Source: a virus. Taken from it: a stretch of 32,614 nucleotides of DNA. A program made the position numbers and the translations under genes. Positions 16,436 through 23,190 of the stretch are shown piece by piece. How positions within the stretch are numbered: position 1 is the stretch's first letter; each line of letters starts with the position of its first letter. Location of the stretch: IMG/VR virus record IMGVR_UViG_3300037010_004170, positions 1 through 32,614 of that record; one strand, written 5' to 3'. A model generated the notes under the pieces. That model made no database searches. It was not told the DNA's origin and worked only from the letters and a program-made list of their open reading frames with translations.

Positions 16436-16472
16436 TCACCCCTCCCCCGCTTCGCTTGAGGGGAGGGGATGA
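16436..16472. repeat. Palindromic 37-nt repeat, copy 1
   Basis: CCCCTCCCC (16439-16447) pairs with GGGGAGGGG (16460-16468) around a 12-base loop CGCTTCGCTTGA. An identical 37-nt copy lies at 17293-17329. Its flank also shares an ACCCACTCCATCG-like segment with the second copy. The form resembles chromosomal REP-type intergenic palindromes. Confidence 0.85.
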
Positions 16473-16527
16473 TCCTCCCTGCCCATCCATTTCCCGGGCC
16501 ATGCCTGGGCCAGCATCGAGGGGTTCC

Positions 16528-16794
16528 ATGGCAAAGATCAGGGTTCAGTGTCCGCGCTGTATTCATTGCGGCGAGAGCAGCGTGTTGGAGGTGGAGGAAA
16601 GCCAGTGGCAGCGGCGTCAAGCTGGCGAGCTGGTGCAGCGGGCTTTCCCTGACATGGCGCCAGGCGACCGGGAGATGCTCATCACCGGCACACACCCGGC
16701 CTGCTGGGAGGCCATCTTCAAGGGACCGGACGCAGAGGACGACGGCCTGAGCGATGACGCCGAGGCGATTCAGGAAAGCCGCGGGCAGGACTGA
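16528..16794 (+). CDS. Small zinc-ribbon protein, first early gene
   Basis: ATG 16528 (MAKIRVQCPRC) has GAGGGG four bases upstream and gives 88 residues. CPRCIHCG at 8-15 provides three cysteines and HPACW near 62 offers another cysteine and histidine, a plausible zinc site. The C-terminus is acidic (DAEDDGLSDDAEAIQE). It is the first gene rightward of the divergent region, so it may be an early regulator or host-takeover protein, but no family is recognised. A longer frame extends upstream into repeats and is not supported. Confidence 0.65.
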   Translation: MAKIRVQCPRCIHCGESSVLEVEESQWQRRQAGELVQRAFPDMAPGDREMLITGTHPACWEAIFKGPDAEDDGLSDDAEAIQESRGQD

Positions 16795-16800
16795 GGGGAG

Positions 16801-16812
16801 GGGCTTCGGCCC
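16801..16812 (+). terminator. Weak UUCG hairpin after first early gene
   Basis: GGGC-TTCG-GCCC starts 7 bases after the stop codon, with a possible outer GGAGG/CCTCC extension. Only TT follows, so termination would be partial. The fold matches the stronger UUCG hairpins further on. Confidence 0.4.
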
Positions 16813-16973
16813 TTGCCTCCAGCCCTAAACTGGCATTAGGCTGTGCAGCGCCCGGCAATGAGAGAGCCAAAGCTGTGACGGTGGACCGATCACCACCGAC
16901 GAAAAAGAACGGGACAGCCCGACCGGAAGGGCGCCACCCCACCATGGCGACAAATGGTGCCGGATGCTTGATG

Positions 16974-16994
16974 GCCCAGCTTCGGCTGGGCTTT
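16974..16994 (+). terminator. UUCG-loop hairpin upstream of second zinc-ribbon gene
   Basis: GCCCAGC-TTCG-GCTGGGC forms a 7-bp stem followed by TTT. It lies 37 bases before ATG 17031, so it could act as an attenuator or terminator between the two zinc-ribbon genes. Confidence 0.55.
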
Positions 16995-17030
16995 CAGGCT
17001 GTACCGGCACGGAGCCGGATGGAGGCAGCC

Positions 17031-17273
17031 ATGGCAAGGGTTGAGACCCCGGCGTGTCCGGGTTGCGGGATGAAGGCTCAGGTCTTCGTCCCGTTCGAGG
17101 AACTGCGGGCCCTGAGGACGAAGACCATCCCACCGCGAAAGGCTGCGCCTTCCCTGACGCCTGGTGATCTGCGCCAGGTCGTGACCGGGTGGTGCCCGAC
17201 CTGTGTGCAGGCCCGAGAGGTGGCGGACCTCCTGGCTGAGATCCGAAGGATCCCCGCCCTCGTTCTCGTGTAG
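17031..17273 (+). CDS. Small zinc-ribbon protein
   Basis: ATG 17031 (MARVETPACPGCGMK) has GGAGG five bases upstream and gives 80 residues. CPGCG near residue 9 and CPTC near residue 61 form a typical two-knuckle zinc ribbon, separated by a charged helical stretch (FEELRALRTKTIPPRKAAP). Earlier in-frame ATGs would extend into the hairpin region and are less likely. It lies between two copies of the palindromic repeat. No family is recognised; nucleic-acid or protein binding is plausible. Confidence 0.65.
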   Translation: MARVETPACPGCGMKAQVFVPFEELRALRTKTIPPRKAAPSLTPGDLRQVVTGWCPTCVQAREVADLLAEIRRIPALVLV

Positions 17274-17292
17274 TAACCCACCCCATCGGGAC

Positions 17293-17329
17293 TCACCCCT
17301 CCCCCGCTTCGCTTGAGGGGAGGGGATGA
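17293..17329. repeat. Palindromic 37-nt repeat, copy 2
   Basis: Identical to 16436-16472, including the 9-bp CCCCTCCCC/GGGGAGGGG stem and the CGCTTCGCTTGA loop. It lies 20 bases after the zinc-ribbon stop. The position suggests a transcript end or processing site; there is no T-tract. Confidence 0.85.
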
Positions 17330-17424
17330 GTCCAACTCCCTCGCCCATTCAGGGCACGGTCCCGGCCTGCCGTTCCAGGCCGATGCACGTTCATGCTCCA
17401 ACCGGAGCTTTCAAGGAGGCCATC

Positions 17425-17961
17425 ATGGCCATCATCAACGGATTCTTCACACAGCAGGCCGTCGCCGCCCGGAACCGCCAGGAGGGCCAGCAGCACCGCA
17501 TCGCCATGGTCTGCCAGGTCTGGAAGAACTCCCGGAAGGTGTTCACCCCGGAAAACGGGAACCCCTTCGTCACCTTCCGCGCCCGCATCGCGGAGATGGA
17601 CGCGGAGAAGGGCGCGGCCCTGGGCATCACCAAGGGCGAGAACGTCCGCCTGCGGTTCTTCGAGGACACGCCCATCAGCTCCACGGGCGGGCTGGACCCC
17701 TTCGCCAGCAAGCAGTACTACCTGGCCTGCTGGGTCCAGCTGGACAGCGAGAAGTTCCAGGGCAAGGCCTACGAGGTGGTGAACGATGAGACCGGCGAGG
17801 TCATGGAAAAGACCCCGGAACCCGTGACCCAGGGCAGGATCCGCGGCGGCGCGTTCGGCAGCACGGTGGAGGAGGCCCTGGCCAACATGGACCAGCTGGC
17901 CGCCGAGCTGAAGGCCATCCGTCACGCCAAGGCGGAGAAGAAGGAAGAGGTCCCCTTCTGA
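17425..17961 (+). CDS. SSB-tailed early protein, possible OB-fold
   Basis: ATG 17425 (MAIINGFFTQQAV) has GGAGG 7 bases upstream and gives 178 residues. The body has alternating strands (HRIAMVCQVWKNSRKVFTP, FVTFRARIAEMD, YYLACWVQLDSEKFQG) compatible with a beta-barrel. The final residues KKEEVPF resemble the acidic DDIPF tip by which SSB recruits RecO, RecQ, PriA and other partners. The true SSB gene further on ends DDDIPF. The role as an SSB substitute or as a competitor for tail-binding host proteins is inference; the domain family is not recognised. Confidence 0.65.
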   Translation: MAIINGFFTQQAVAARNRQEGQQHRIAMVCQVWKNSRKVFTPENGNPFVTFRARIAEMDAEKGAALGITKGENVRLRFFEDTPISSTGGLDPFASKQYYLACWVQLDSEKFQGKAYEVVNDETGEVMEKTPEPVTQGRIRGGAFGSTVEEALANMDQLAAELKAIRHAKAEKKEEVPF

Positions 17962-17981
17962 GGACTGGAGGGACCACCGGG

Positions 17982-18001
17982 AGGGGGCTTCGGCCCCCTT
18001 T
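17982..18001 (+). terminator. Rho-independent terminator with UUCG loop
   Basis: AGGGGGC-TTCG-GCCCCCT forms a 7-bp stem followed by TT, 20 bases after the stop of the 178-codon gene. It separates that gene from the RadC-like gene. Confidence 0.75.
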
Positions 18002-18107
18002 CGGCGTGTACCGATCACCAAGGGGTGTGATCGGGGGGCCCGACGCCCGCCAGGAATCGTCCTGGCTGGGGGAGCCGCCGGGCCCAAGTCCCCATGAAGG
18101 AGGAACC

Positions 18108-18695
18108 ATGCTCATCCGGGAGACCGTCCGGCTCTACGGAGCGGACAGCGTGAAGACGGAAGACCTGCTTCGAGTCCTCGGCATCCCCGAGCCCTACGGC
18201 ATCGTGGACGTGATGGCTGGCAACACCGCCGGGATGCCGCCGGAAGCTCAGATCAAGGCCGAGGCCCTGGCCCAGCTCATCCGGACGCCCCGCGCCTGGG
18301 AGAAGCCGCAGCGCATCACTAGCCCCCGGGCCGCAGGCGACTACCTGCTGCCCAAGACTCAGGGCTGGACCGAGGAACGCTTCGGCTTGCTGGCCCTGAA
18401 CGCCAAGGGCGACCTGCTGGCGGATCGCATCCTTTCCAGGGGCACGGCCACGGCCACCATGATTAGCCCCCGCGAGTTCTTCCGGGAGGCCCTGCGCCAC
18501 GGCGCCACCACGGCCCTAGCCTTCCACAACCACCCCAGCGGAGATCCAACCCCCAGCGACGAAGACCGGAAGCTCACCCGTCGTCTTCGGACGGCCGGCG
18601 ATTCCCTGGGTGTGCCCCTGTCGGACCACCTCGTTCTCGGCAACAACCGCTACTTCAGCTTTCGGGCCGCCGAGGGCTGGGACCGGGAGTCGTAA
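18108..18695 (+). CDS. radC: RadC/JAB-domain protein
   Basis: ATG 18108 (MLIRETVRLYG) is preceded by AAGGAGGAACC, giving 195 residues. The C-terminal JAB/MPN-like domain has the metal site HNHPSGDPTPSDED (H140, H142, S144, D153) followed by a DHLVLGNNRYFSF ending. The preceding ALNAKGDLLADRILSRGTAT segment is typical RadC. RadC is common in mobile elements and phages; its reaction is not settled, and roles in DNA repair or anti-defence have been proposed. Its stop shares a base with the next start (TAATG). The gene stands just before the recombination block. Confidence 0.85.
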   Translation: MLIRETVRLYGADSVKTEDLLRVLGIPEPYGIVDVMAGNTAGMPPEAQIKAEALAQLIRTPRAWEKPQRITSPRAAGDYLLPKTQGWTEERFGLLALNAKGDLLADRILSRGTATATMISPREFFREALRHGATTALAFHNHPSGDPTPSDEDRKLTRRLRTAGDSLGVPLSDHLVLGNNRYFSFRAAEGWDRES

Positions 18696-18829
18696 TGAAC
18701 GCAGTTGAGGACGCCCTCATCTTCCTCGGCATCGTTTGGGCCTCGCTAGGCCTGGCCGTGATCGTCACCCTCATCGTGAAAGATCCTGCCGTGAAGCAGT
18801 ATTTTCGCCTGACCCGCTGGCGCCGCTGA
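18695..18829 (+). CDS. 44-residue single-pass membrane protein
   Basis: ATG 18695 shares one base with the radC stop. The product MNAVEDALIFLGIVWASLGL continues hydrophobic (AVIVTLIV) and ends with a basic tail (KDPAVKQYFRLTRWRR). A single membrane span of about 20 residues is clear. Coupled translation supports it. The function is unknown; basic C-terminus and small size resemble phage membrane modulators. Confidence 0.6.
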   Translation: MNAVEDALIFLGIVWASLGLAVIVTLIVKDPAVKQYFRLTRWRR

Positions 18830-18850
18830 CCCCTGACGAAGAAGTACGCA

Positions 18851-18887
18851 ACCGGATGCTGGAAAATCTCTGGCATCCGGTATTTTT
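18851..18887 (+). terminator. Strong rho-independent terminator
   Basis: ACCGGATGC pairs with GCATCCGGT across a 13-base loop, followed immediately by ATTTTTT. It closes the radC and membrane-protein unit. Confidence 0.85.
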
Positions 18888-18899
18888 TGTCCGTATGAT
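18870..18899 (+). promoter_or_regulatory. Possible promoter for the recombination operon
   Basis: CTGGCA (18870-18875) and TATGAT (18894-18899) are separated by 18 bases. The -10 is good and the -35 weak. It overlaps the terminator and precedes the 18942 gene, so a new transcript may start here. Confidence 0.35.
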
Positions 18900-18941
18900 T
18901 GCCCTGCCTGGGCGTCATACCCACTTAAAAAGGAGGAACCC

Positions 18942-19322
18942 ATGGGTTCCGAGGAAACCAAAATCAAGCTGACCCGCTGGGTCAGGATCGAATCGGCTGG
19001 CGGGGACTACCTCAAGGGGGCCCGCATCCATGTGATCGCCTCCCTCGTGGTTGACGATGGCATCGAGGAAGAGCTGGCCAGCGGCCACGCCTCCGTCAAC
19101 CTGGGCAAAGAGGTGTCCATCCTGGAGGTCATGGACGCGCAGACGTTCACCACCGAAAGCGAGGTGGGCATGAAGCTCTGGATGAAGGCGGTAGAGAAGC
19201 TCTACGCCGACCTGAAGAAGAAGCAGGACCTGCTCGAGGTGCAGACCCATCTGGCCCTGGCCGAGTTGCCCACGGTTCAGCACGTCAAGGGCGAACGCCC
19301 CAAGATCACGGTCGAGGCATGA
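18942..19322 (+). CDS. Unknown protein opening the recombination operon
   Basis: ATG 18942 follows AAAAAGGAGGAACCC, an excellent ribosome site, giving 126 residues. The N-terminal half is beta-prone (KIKLTRWVRIESAGGDYLKG, then RIHVIASLVVDDG), and the C-terminal half helical (MKLWMKAVEKLYADLKKKQD). No family is recognised. Its end overlaps the start region of the first ERF gene. Being first after a terminator, it may be regulatory or a DNA-metabolism accessory; neither is shown. Confidence 0.65.
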   Translation: MGSEETKIKLTRWVRIESAGGDYLKGARIHVIASLVVDDGIEEELASGHASVNLGKEVSILEVMDAQTFTTESEVGMKLWMKAVEKLYADLKKKQDLLEVQTHLALAELPTVQHVKGERPKITVEA

Positions 19323-19324
19323 CG

Positions 19325-19747
19325 ATGCTCAAACACACCGAAAGCATCGCCGCACTCAGCGAGGCGATCTCCCAGGCCCAGGCCGAAGCGAAGAAAACCA
19401 CGAAGGGTTCTGTGAACCCGGCCTTCAAGTCCAAGTATGCCGACCCGACAGAGGTGTTCAACACGGTTCAGCCAGTCTTCTTGAAGCATGGTATCTCCAT
19501 CACCCAGAACCCACAGATGGACAACGGAGTGGTCACGGTAAGGATACTCCTCTCCCACAAGGGCGGGGAGTGGATCGCCTCGGAATGCTCTGCGCCTGTG
19601 AGCAAGCACGACGTCCAAGGGGTGGGTTCAGCCATCACCTATTGTCGCGACTACGCCCTAGCGGAAGTCATGGATCTCCTGGTCGTCCCGAAGGAGAGCC
19701 GCGGCAAGACAGCCGTGGCCCAGGCCTTCGCGCCGGCGAGGAAATGA
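19325..19747 (+). CDS. Degenerate ERF-family annealase paralogue
   Basis: The 140-residue product begins MLKHTESIAALSEAISQAQA; ATG 19325 has GAGG 7 bases upstream, better than ATG 19319. Over residues 1-113 about 91 positions are identical to the full ERF protein encoded at 20909-21559, including GSVNPAFKSKYAD and GVGSAITYC. After this it diverges: the second arginine of CRRYALA is aspartate here and the ERF acidic motif (QEDDDGN) is absent. The reading ends at RGKTAVAQAFAPARK. It may be a decayed copy, or a modulator that mixes into ERF rings; neither is proven. It overlaps the next gene. Confidence 0.75.
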   Translation: MLKHTESIAALSEAISQAQAEAKKTTKGSVNPAFKSKYADPTEVFNTVQPVFLKHGISITQNPQMDNGVVTVRILLSHKGGEWIASECSAPVSKHDVQGVGSAITYCRDYALAEVMDLLVVPKESRGKTAVAQAFAPARK

Positions 19748-19890
19748 TGCCGCCCTACCTCGTCATGACCACGATTGCCGTGGTGTTTTTCCTTGCTGGA
19801 ACCCTCAAGCGTCGGCCCCTTCTGGGGCTGGCGCTGGGGCTTCTGGCCGCCTCTGCCTTCTACTTGGGCCTCGTCGGCCCCACCCCATGA
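19747..19890 (+). CDS. Small two-span membrane protein between ERF and exonuclease
   Basis: ATG 19747 (or the adjacent ATG 19744) overlaps the ERF-like stop (ATGATG), with GAGG 5 bases upstream. The 47-48 residues are hydrophobic in two segments (YLVMTTIAVVFFLAGTL and LLGLALGLLAASAFYLGLV) separated by KRRP, so a hairpin with its basic loop in the cytoplasm is likely. The stop overlaps the exonuclease upstream ATG (ATGA). The function is unknown. Confidence 0.5.
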   Translation: MPPYLVMTTIAVVFFLAGTLKRRPLLGLALGLLAASAFYLGLVGPTP

Positions 19891-19898
19891 GGAACACC

Positions 19899-20909
19899 AT
19901 GATCCACAGCTTCATCCCCAACAACCGGGAGGCCTGGCTGGCCGTTCGGCGCCAGTACATCACCGCTACGGACGTCGTGGCCATCGAGGGCCTGTCGTCC
20001 TTCGCCAGCGCCCACGAGGTTCTGCTTGACAAGAAGGGCCTCCTGCCCAGAAAGCCGGGCAACCGGGCCATGGCCATCGGCAACCTCCTGGAGCCGCTCA
20101 TCCGGGCGGAGTTCGCCCGGAAATACGACGTGCAGGCCTGGGAGAGCCAGGGCGAACGGATCTACTGCGACGACGCCCGTCACCTGGCGGCTACGCCGGA
20201 TGGGCTCTTCCTTCAGGGCGAAGACCGCCTGATTCTGGAGATCAAGACCTCCATGAACAACTGGCGGGAGATCCCGGCCCGGGTGCTCCTCCAGGTGAAG
20301 CATCAGGCCGTGCTGGGAGAAGCCAGCAAGGGCTTCATCGCTCACCTTCATGTGCCCGAGGAGGCCCAGGAGGAGATCCTGGTCCGGGCCGCCCTGGGCC
20401 AGCCCCTCAGCCTGGAGGGCCTGGGCGCCATCGAGACCTATCCCTTCTCCTTCGCGGTGGAGGACCTCGAAGCTCACGCCCAGCGTTATCACGTCTGGTA
20501 TGAGAACCACATCCTCTTCGGGGCGCCGCTGCCCGAGCAGATGCCCAGCCCCAAGCCGGAGCTCACCCAGAGCGTGAGTGATGACCAACTGGTGAGCGCC
20601 TGGTTCGAAAAGAAGCGCCTGGCCGACGAACACGAGGAGCAGGCCAAGGCCTACAAGGCCCAGAGGAAGGAGATCGAGGACCAACTGGTGGCCCTCTATC
20701 CCGATGCCAAGAAGTTCCTGGGCGGCGGCAACGCCGTGTCCCGGTCGTTCACCGCCGGGGCGATGAAGGTGGACAACGAAGGCCTGTTGAACGCCATCGT
20801 CCTCAAGCATCCCGAACTCAACCCCGAGGTCCGCTCCCTGGAGCCGAACTTCATCACCTATGGGTCCGGCTATTCGCGCTGGATCCCATCCAAGAAAAAG
20901 GAGGCATGA
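19899..20909 (+). CDS. YqaJ-type recombination exonuclease
   Basis: ATG 19899 has GAGG six bases upstream, giving 336 residues; ATG 19887 is an in-frame alternative. The PD-(D/E)XK nuclease fold shows E65 in GNLLEP, D101 in ATPDG, and E114/K116 in LEIKTS, the expected metal-site residues. LLQVKHQAVLGE follows as usual for YqaJ. The enzyme resects DNA ends 5' to 3' so that a partner annealase can load, here the adjacent ERF protein. C-terminal residues are helical and charged. It ends within the start of ERF. Confidence 0.88.
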   Translation: MIHSFIPNNREAWLAVRRQYITATDVVAIEGLSSFASAHEVLLDKKGLLPRKPGNRAMAIGNLLEPLIRAEFARKYDVQAWESQGERIYCDDARHLAATPDGLFLQGEDRLILEIKTSMNNWREIPARVLLQVKHQAVLGEASKGFIAHLHVPEEAQEEILVRAALGQPLSLEGLGAIETYPFSFAVEDLEAHAQRYHVWYENHILFGAPLPEQMPSPKPELTQSVSDDQLVSAWFEKKRLADEHEEQAKAYKAQRKEIEDQLVALYPDAKKFLGGGNAVSRSFTAGAMKVDNEGLLNAIVLKHPELNPEVRSLEPNFITYGSGYSRWIPSKKKEA

Positions 20910-21559
20910 TGCTCCAGCACACCGAAAGCATCGCCGCACTCAGCGAGGCCATCGCGCTCGCCCAGGCCGAAGTGGAGAACGCCACGAAGGGCTCGGTGAA
21001 CCCGGCCTTCAAGTCCAAGTACGCCGATCTGGCAGAAGTGCTCAACACGGTTCGGCCGGTCTTCTCGAAGCACGGCATCGCCATCACCCAGCACCCGCAG
21101 CTGGACAACGGGGTGGTCACGGTGACGACACTTCTCTCCCACAAGAGCGGAGAGTGGATGGCCTCCGACTGCTCCGCGCCCGTGAGCAAGCATGACGCCC
21201 AGGGAGTAGGCTCGGCCATCACCTACTGCCGCCGCTACGCCCTGGCCGCCCTGACGGGCGTTGCCCAGGAGGACGACGATGGCAACAGCGCCGTGGGCAA
21301 TGCCGCGAAGGGCGGATCCGGGCAGCAGGTAAGGCCCGCGATTCCTCTGCCTCCGCCGTCGGCCCTGGCTGCCGCCAAGGAACGCTACAAGGAAGCCAAG
21401 GAGAAGGCCTTCGCCAAACTCCTGACGACCATGGACGAGCCCACGGCCCGGGAGCACCTCGGCAACATCGAGAGCGCCACGGCCGAGCAGGAGAAGGATC
21501 CCGCCAAGCGCGCGGAACTCCTCATCGCGGCCATGATGGCCATCGTGAACCGGGCCTAG
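20909..21559 (+). CDS. ERF-family single-strand annealing protein
   Basis: ATG 20909 has AAGGAGG four bases upstream; ATG 20906 overlaps the exonuclease stop but is too close to the site. The 216-residue product contains KGSVNPAFKSKYADLAEVLN, then GVGSAITYCRRYALAALTG and QEDDDGN, the ERF superfamily hallmark. Its C-terminus is a charged helical region (KERYKEAKEKAFAKL). ERF proteins form rings on single strands and anneal complements. The upstream exonuclease would supply the strands. Confidence 0.9.
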   Translation: MLQHTESIAALSEAIALAQAEVENATKGSVNPAFKSKYADLAEVLNTVRPVFSKHGIAITQHPQLDNGVVTVTTLLSHKSGEWMASDCSAPVSKHDAQGVGSAITYCRRYALAALTGVAQEDDDGNSAVGNAAKGGSGQQVRPAIPLPPPSALAAAKERYKEAKEKAFAKLLTTMDEPTAREHLGNIESATAEQEKDPAKRAELLIAAMMAIVNRA

Positions 21560-21560
21560 C

Positions 21561-21998
21561 ATGAAGGATTGGCCCAGCCTGAACCAGGTCACGCTCATCG
21601 GCAAAGTGGCGCGATGCCAACGGATTCAATGGTCCGACGGCAGCGCCACGGCCTGGTTCAGGCTGGTCACGCGCAAGGTGGTGGCTACCCCCAAGGGTTT
21701 CCAGCCGGGATACGACTTCCATGAAGTCGAGGTGAGCCCTGCCGACCGCTTCTTCTCGAAAGCATGGGAAGGGGCGGTCGTCATGGTTCGTGGCGAGTAC
21801 GAGAGCCATGCCTGGACCCCGCGGGGGGCCACCACGTCTTTCGACCGGCACACCCTGGCGGCCCGTGCCTTCCAGCTGATCTTGCCTTCCGACAAGCCGC
21901 AGGTTCCAATCCCAACCCTCTTCCGGGCGCATCGCCAGGAGATCGAACCAACCACACGAGGACATTCCCATGAGCGAACCGAATCCCCCGAGGGATAA
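21561..21998 (+). CDS. SSB-like OB-fold protein
   Basis: ATG 21561 starts 1 base after the ERF stop, giving 145 residues. Residues 1-110 have an SSB-like pattern: LNQVTLIGKVARCQRIQWSD, then ATAWFRLVTRK, DFHEVEV and VVMVRGEYESHAW. These correspond to the strands of an OB-fold. There is no DDIPF-like tail; it ends with a polar stretch (TTRGHSHERTESPEG) where the next gene overlaps. It likely binds single-stranded DNA during annealing, as a second, tailless paralogue of the SSB at 22596. Confidence 0.65.
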   Translation: MKDWPSLNQVTLIGKVARCQRIQWSDGSATAWFRLVTRKVVATPKGFQPGYDFHEVEVSPADRFFSKAWEGAVVMVRGEYESHAWTPRGATTSFDRHTLAARAFQLILPSDKPQVPIPTLFRAHRQEIEPTTRGHSHERTESPEG

Positions 21999-22281
21999 AA
22001 ACTTCGGAATGGTGAGAGATGCGAAGGGCGTCTGCCCGGTCTGCAACCGGATCTTCTTGACCTTCCGCAGGCCCGAAGATCCGGAGCATGTGATCCAGCC
22101 AACCAACCGCCCGCGAACCACCTGTGGGCGCATAGAGTGCATGGACGCAGAAACTGCACGCTTCCTGAGACCCGAAATGGAACGCATCTGGGCCCGAATT
22201 GATGAAGCTCAGAGGCGAGAGCGCCAGAAAGCGGAAGCGAAGCAGCAGAAACAGCTCCGGAAACTCGGAGAACTTCTATGA
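21970..22281 (+). CDS. Small zinc-knuckle protein
   Basis: The 103-residue product overlaps the OB-fold gene by 29 bases. GVCPVCNRIFLTF and TTCGRIECMDAET give CPVC and C-x4-C pairs for one zinc site, and a basic coiled helix (RIDEAQRRERQKAEAKQQKQ) closes the protein. GAGG lies upstream of ATG 21970. No family is recognised; it could bind nucleic acid or act as an adaptor in the recombination module. Confidence 0.65.
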   Translation: MSEPNPPRDKNFGMVRDAKGVCPVCNRIFLTFRRPEDPEHVIQPTNRPRTTCGRIECMDAETARFLRPEMERIWARIDEAQRRERQKAEAKQQKQLRKLGELL

Positions 22282-22556
22282 GCACGAAGCATTTCAAGAA
22301 AATCAGGCTCTGGATCGAGGACCAGGATCGCCCGGTTATCGCCACCTACCCAGCGGAGGAATCCCCAATCCAGCCCCTCGAGACGACCCCGGACTTCGTG
22401 CGGATCCGCAACGTCCGCGGGGGGGACTGGATCCTCCCTAAGGTGAAGATCTTGAAGGCCCGGATCGAGGAACTGAACGAGGACGACCGGGAGGCCCTGG
22501 ATCGCGCCCTGGAAGTCGTGTCTCTTCGGGGGACGGGAACCACCGTCACCCTTTAA
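22278..22556 (+). CDS. Unknown small protein before SSB
   Basis: The 92-residue product overlaps the zinc-knuckle gene by four bases (ATGA). It has a beta N-terminal half (FKKIRLWIEDQDRPVIATY) and a charged helix (VKILKARIEELNEDDREALD). No family is recognised. A short hairpin follows its stop. Coupling to both neighbours supports expression. Confidence 0.6.
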   Translation: MSTKHFKKIRLWIEDQDRPVIATYPAEESPIQPLETTPDFVRIRNVRGGDWILPKVKILKARIEELNEDDREALDRALEVVSLRGTGTTVTL

Positions 22557-22560
22557 CCCC

Positions 22561-22578
22561 CCCCTCCAGGCGGAGGGG
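22561..22578 (+). terminator. Hairpin between two genes, no T-tract
   Basis: CCCCTCC-AGGC-GGAGGGG forms a 7-bp stem, four bases after the stop. No T-tract follows and the SSB ribosome site begins a few bases further on. It may attenuate or stabilise rather than end transcription. Confidence 0.4.
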
Positions 22579-22595
22579 CAACCAGGGAGGCCATC

Positions 22596-23039
22596 ATGGC
22601 CGGCAGTTTGAACAAGGTCCTTCTCATTGGCAACCTCGGGCGAATACCCGAAGTAAAGTCAACACCCAGCGGGCAGACCGTGTGCCGCTTTTCCGTAGCC
22701 ACCACGGAGAGCTGGAAGGATCAGAAAGGCGAGAAGCAGACCAAGACCGAATGGCACAACGTCGTGGTCTGGGGCAAGCAGGCCGAGGTGGCCGGGAATT
22801 ACCTCCACAAGGGCAGCCTCGTTCACGTCGAAGGTCGCATCCAGTACCGCGAATACACCGACAAGGCTGGCGTGAAGAAGACCGCCTGCGACATTCGATG
22901 CGACAACTTCGTGATGCTGGACCGGAAGCCCGAAGGCGAGGGCGCCCAGCGCCAGTACGGCCACCCTGCCGACGACCAGGACGGCATGCTCCCCGCGGCC
23001 AGCACTAGTTCCTTCCTCGACGACGACATCCCGTTCTGA
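22596..23039 (+). CDS. ssb: Single-stranded DNA-binding protein
   Basis: ATG 22596 has GGGAGG at a good distance, giving 147 residues. LNKVLLIGNLGRIPEVKSTP, EWHNVVVWGKQAEVA and VHVEGRIQYREYTDKAGVKK are canonical SSB OB-fold motifs. A low-complexity linker leads to the C-terminal DDDIPF tip, which binds host repair proteins. It protects single strands during replication and supports the adjacent ERF/exonuclease pair. Confidence 0.95.
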   Translation: MAGSLNKVLLIGNLGRIPEVKSTPSGQTVCRFSVATTESWKDQKGEKQTKTEWHNVVVWGKQAEVAGNYLHKGSLVHVEGRIQYREYTDKAGVKKTACDIRCDNFVMLDRKPEGEGAQRQYGHPADDQDGMLPAASTSSFLDDDIPF

Positions 23040-23050
23040 GGGAGGCCAGC

Positions 23051-23134
23051 ATGCAAGAGCGTCGCAGGAAACACCTCCTTCCCCGGATCTTCTACATCGA
23101 AGTCCGGGCCCTCTGGGAATGGCTCTGGAGGTAA
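23051..23134 (+). CDS. 27-residue peptide gene
   Basis: ATG 23051 lies 11 bases after the ssb stop with GGAGG five bases upstream, then MQERRRKHLLPRIFYIEVRA and LWEWLWR. It is basic at its N-terminus and Trp-rich and amphipathic at the C-terminus, compatible with membrane or protein binding. A terminator follows 21 bases later. The ribosome site and position support translation; the function is unknown. Confidence 0.45.
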   Translation: MQERRRKHLLPRIFYIEVRALWEWLWR

Positions 23135-23155
23135 GGGCTGAACACCGTGAATCAT

Positions 23156-23179
23156 GGGCCCCTTCGGGGGCCCGTTTTT
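23156..23179 (+). terminator. Rho-independent terminator with UUCG loop
   Basis: GGGCCCC-TTCG-GGGGCCC forms a perfect 7-bp stem followed by GTTTTT. It ends the recombination unit. Confidence 0.9.
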
Positions 23180-23190
23180 AAGGAGAACGC

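Larger units (their letters stand above)
15644..16527. other. Divergent non-coding region
   Basis: No convincing gene is present. The left part holds two TGTCA-N7-TGACA palindromes. The 15740-15830 stretch is relatively AT-rich. The rest is pyrimidine-rich on the plus strand, with long CCC runs, a 35-bp tandem repeat and a 37-nt palindrome. Open frames across it are low-complexity, lack consistent starts and overlap the repeats. It separates the minus-strand late operon from the plus-strand early genes and should contain promoters in both directions. I could not locate confident -35/-10 pairs. Confidence 0.6.

Noticed and set aside
19860-20939. 359-codon minus-strand frame opposite the exonuclease
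   Set aside because: Antisense to a gene with clear PD-(D/E)XK motifs; the His/Leu/Gly-rich translation is typical of a shadow frame.
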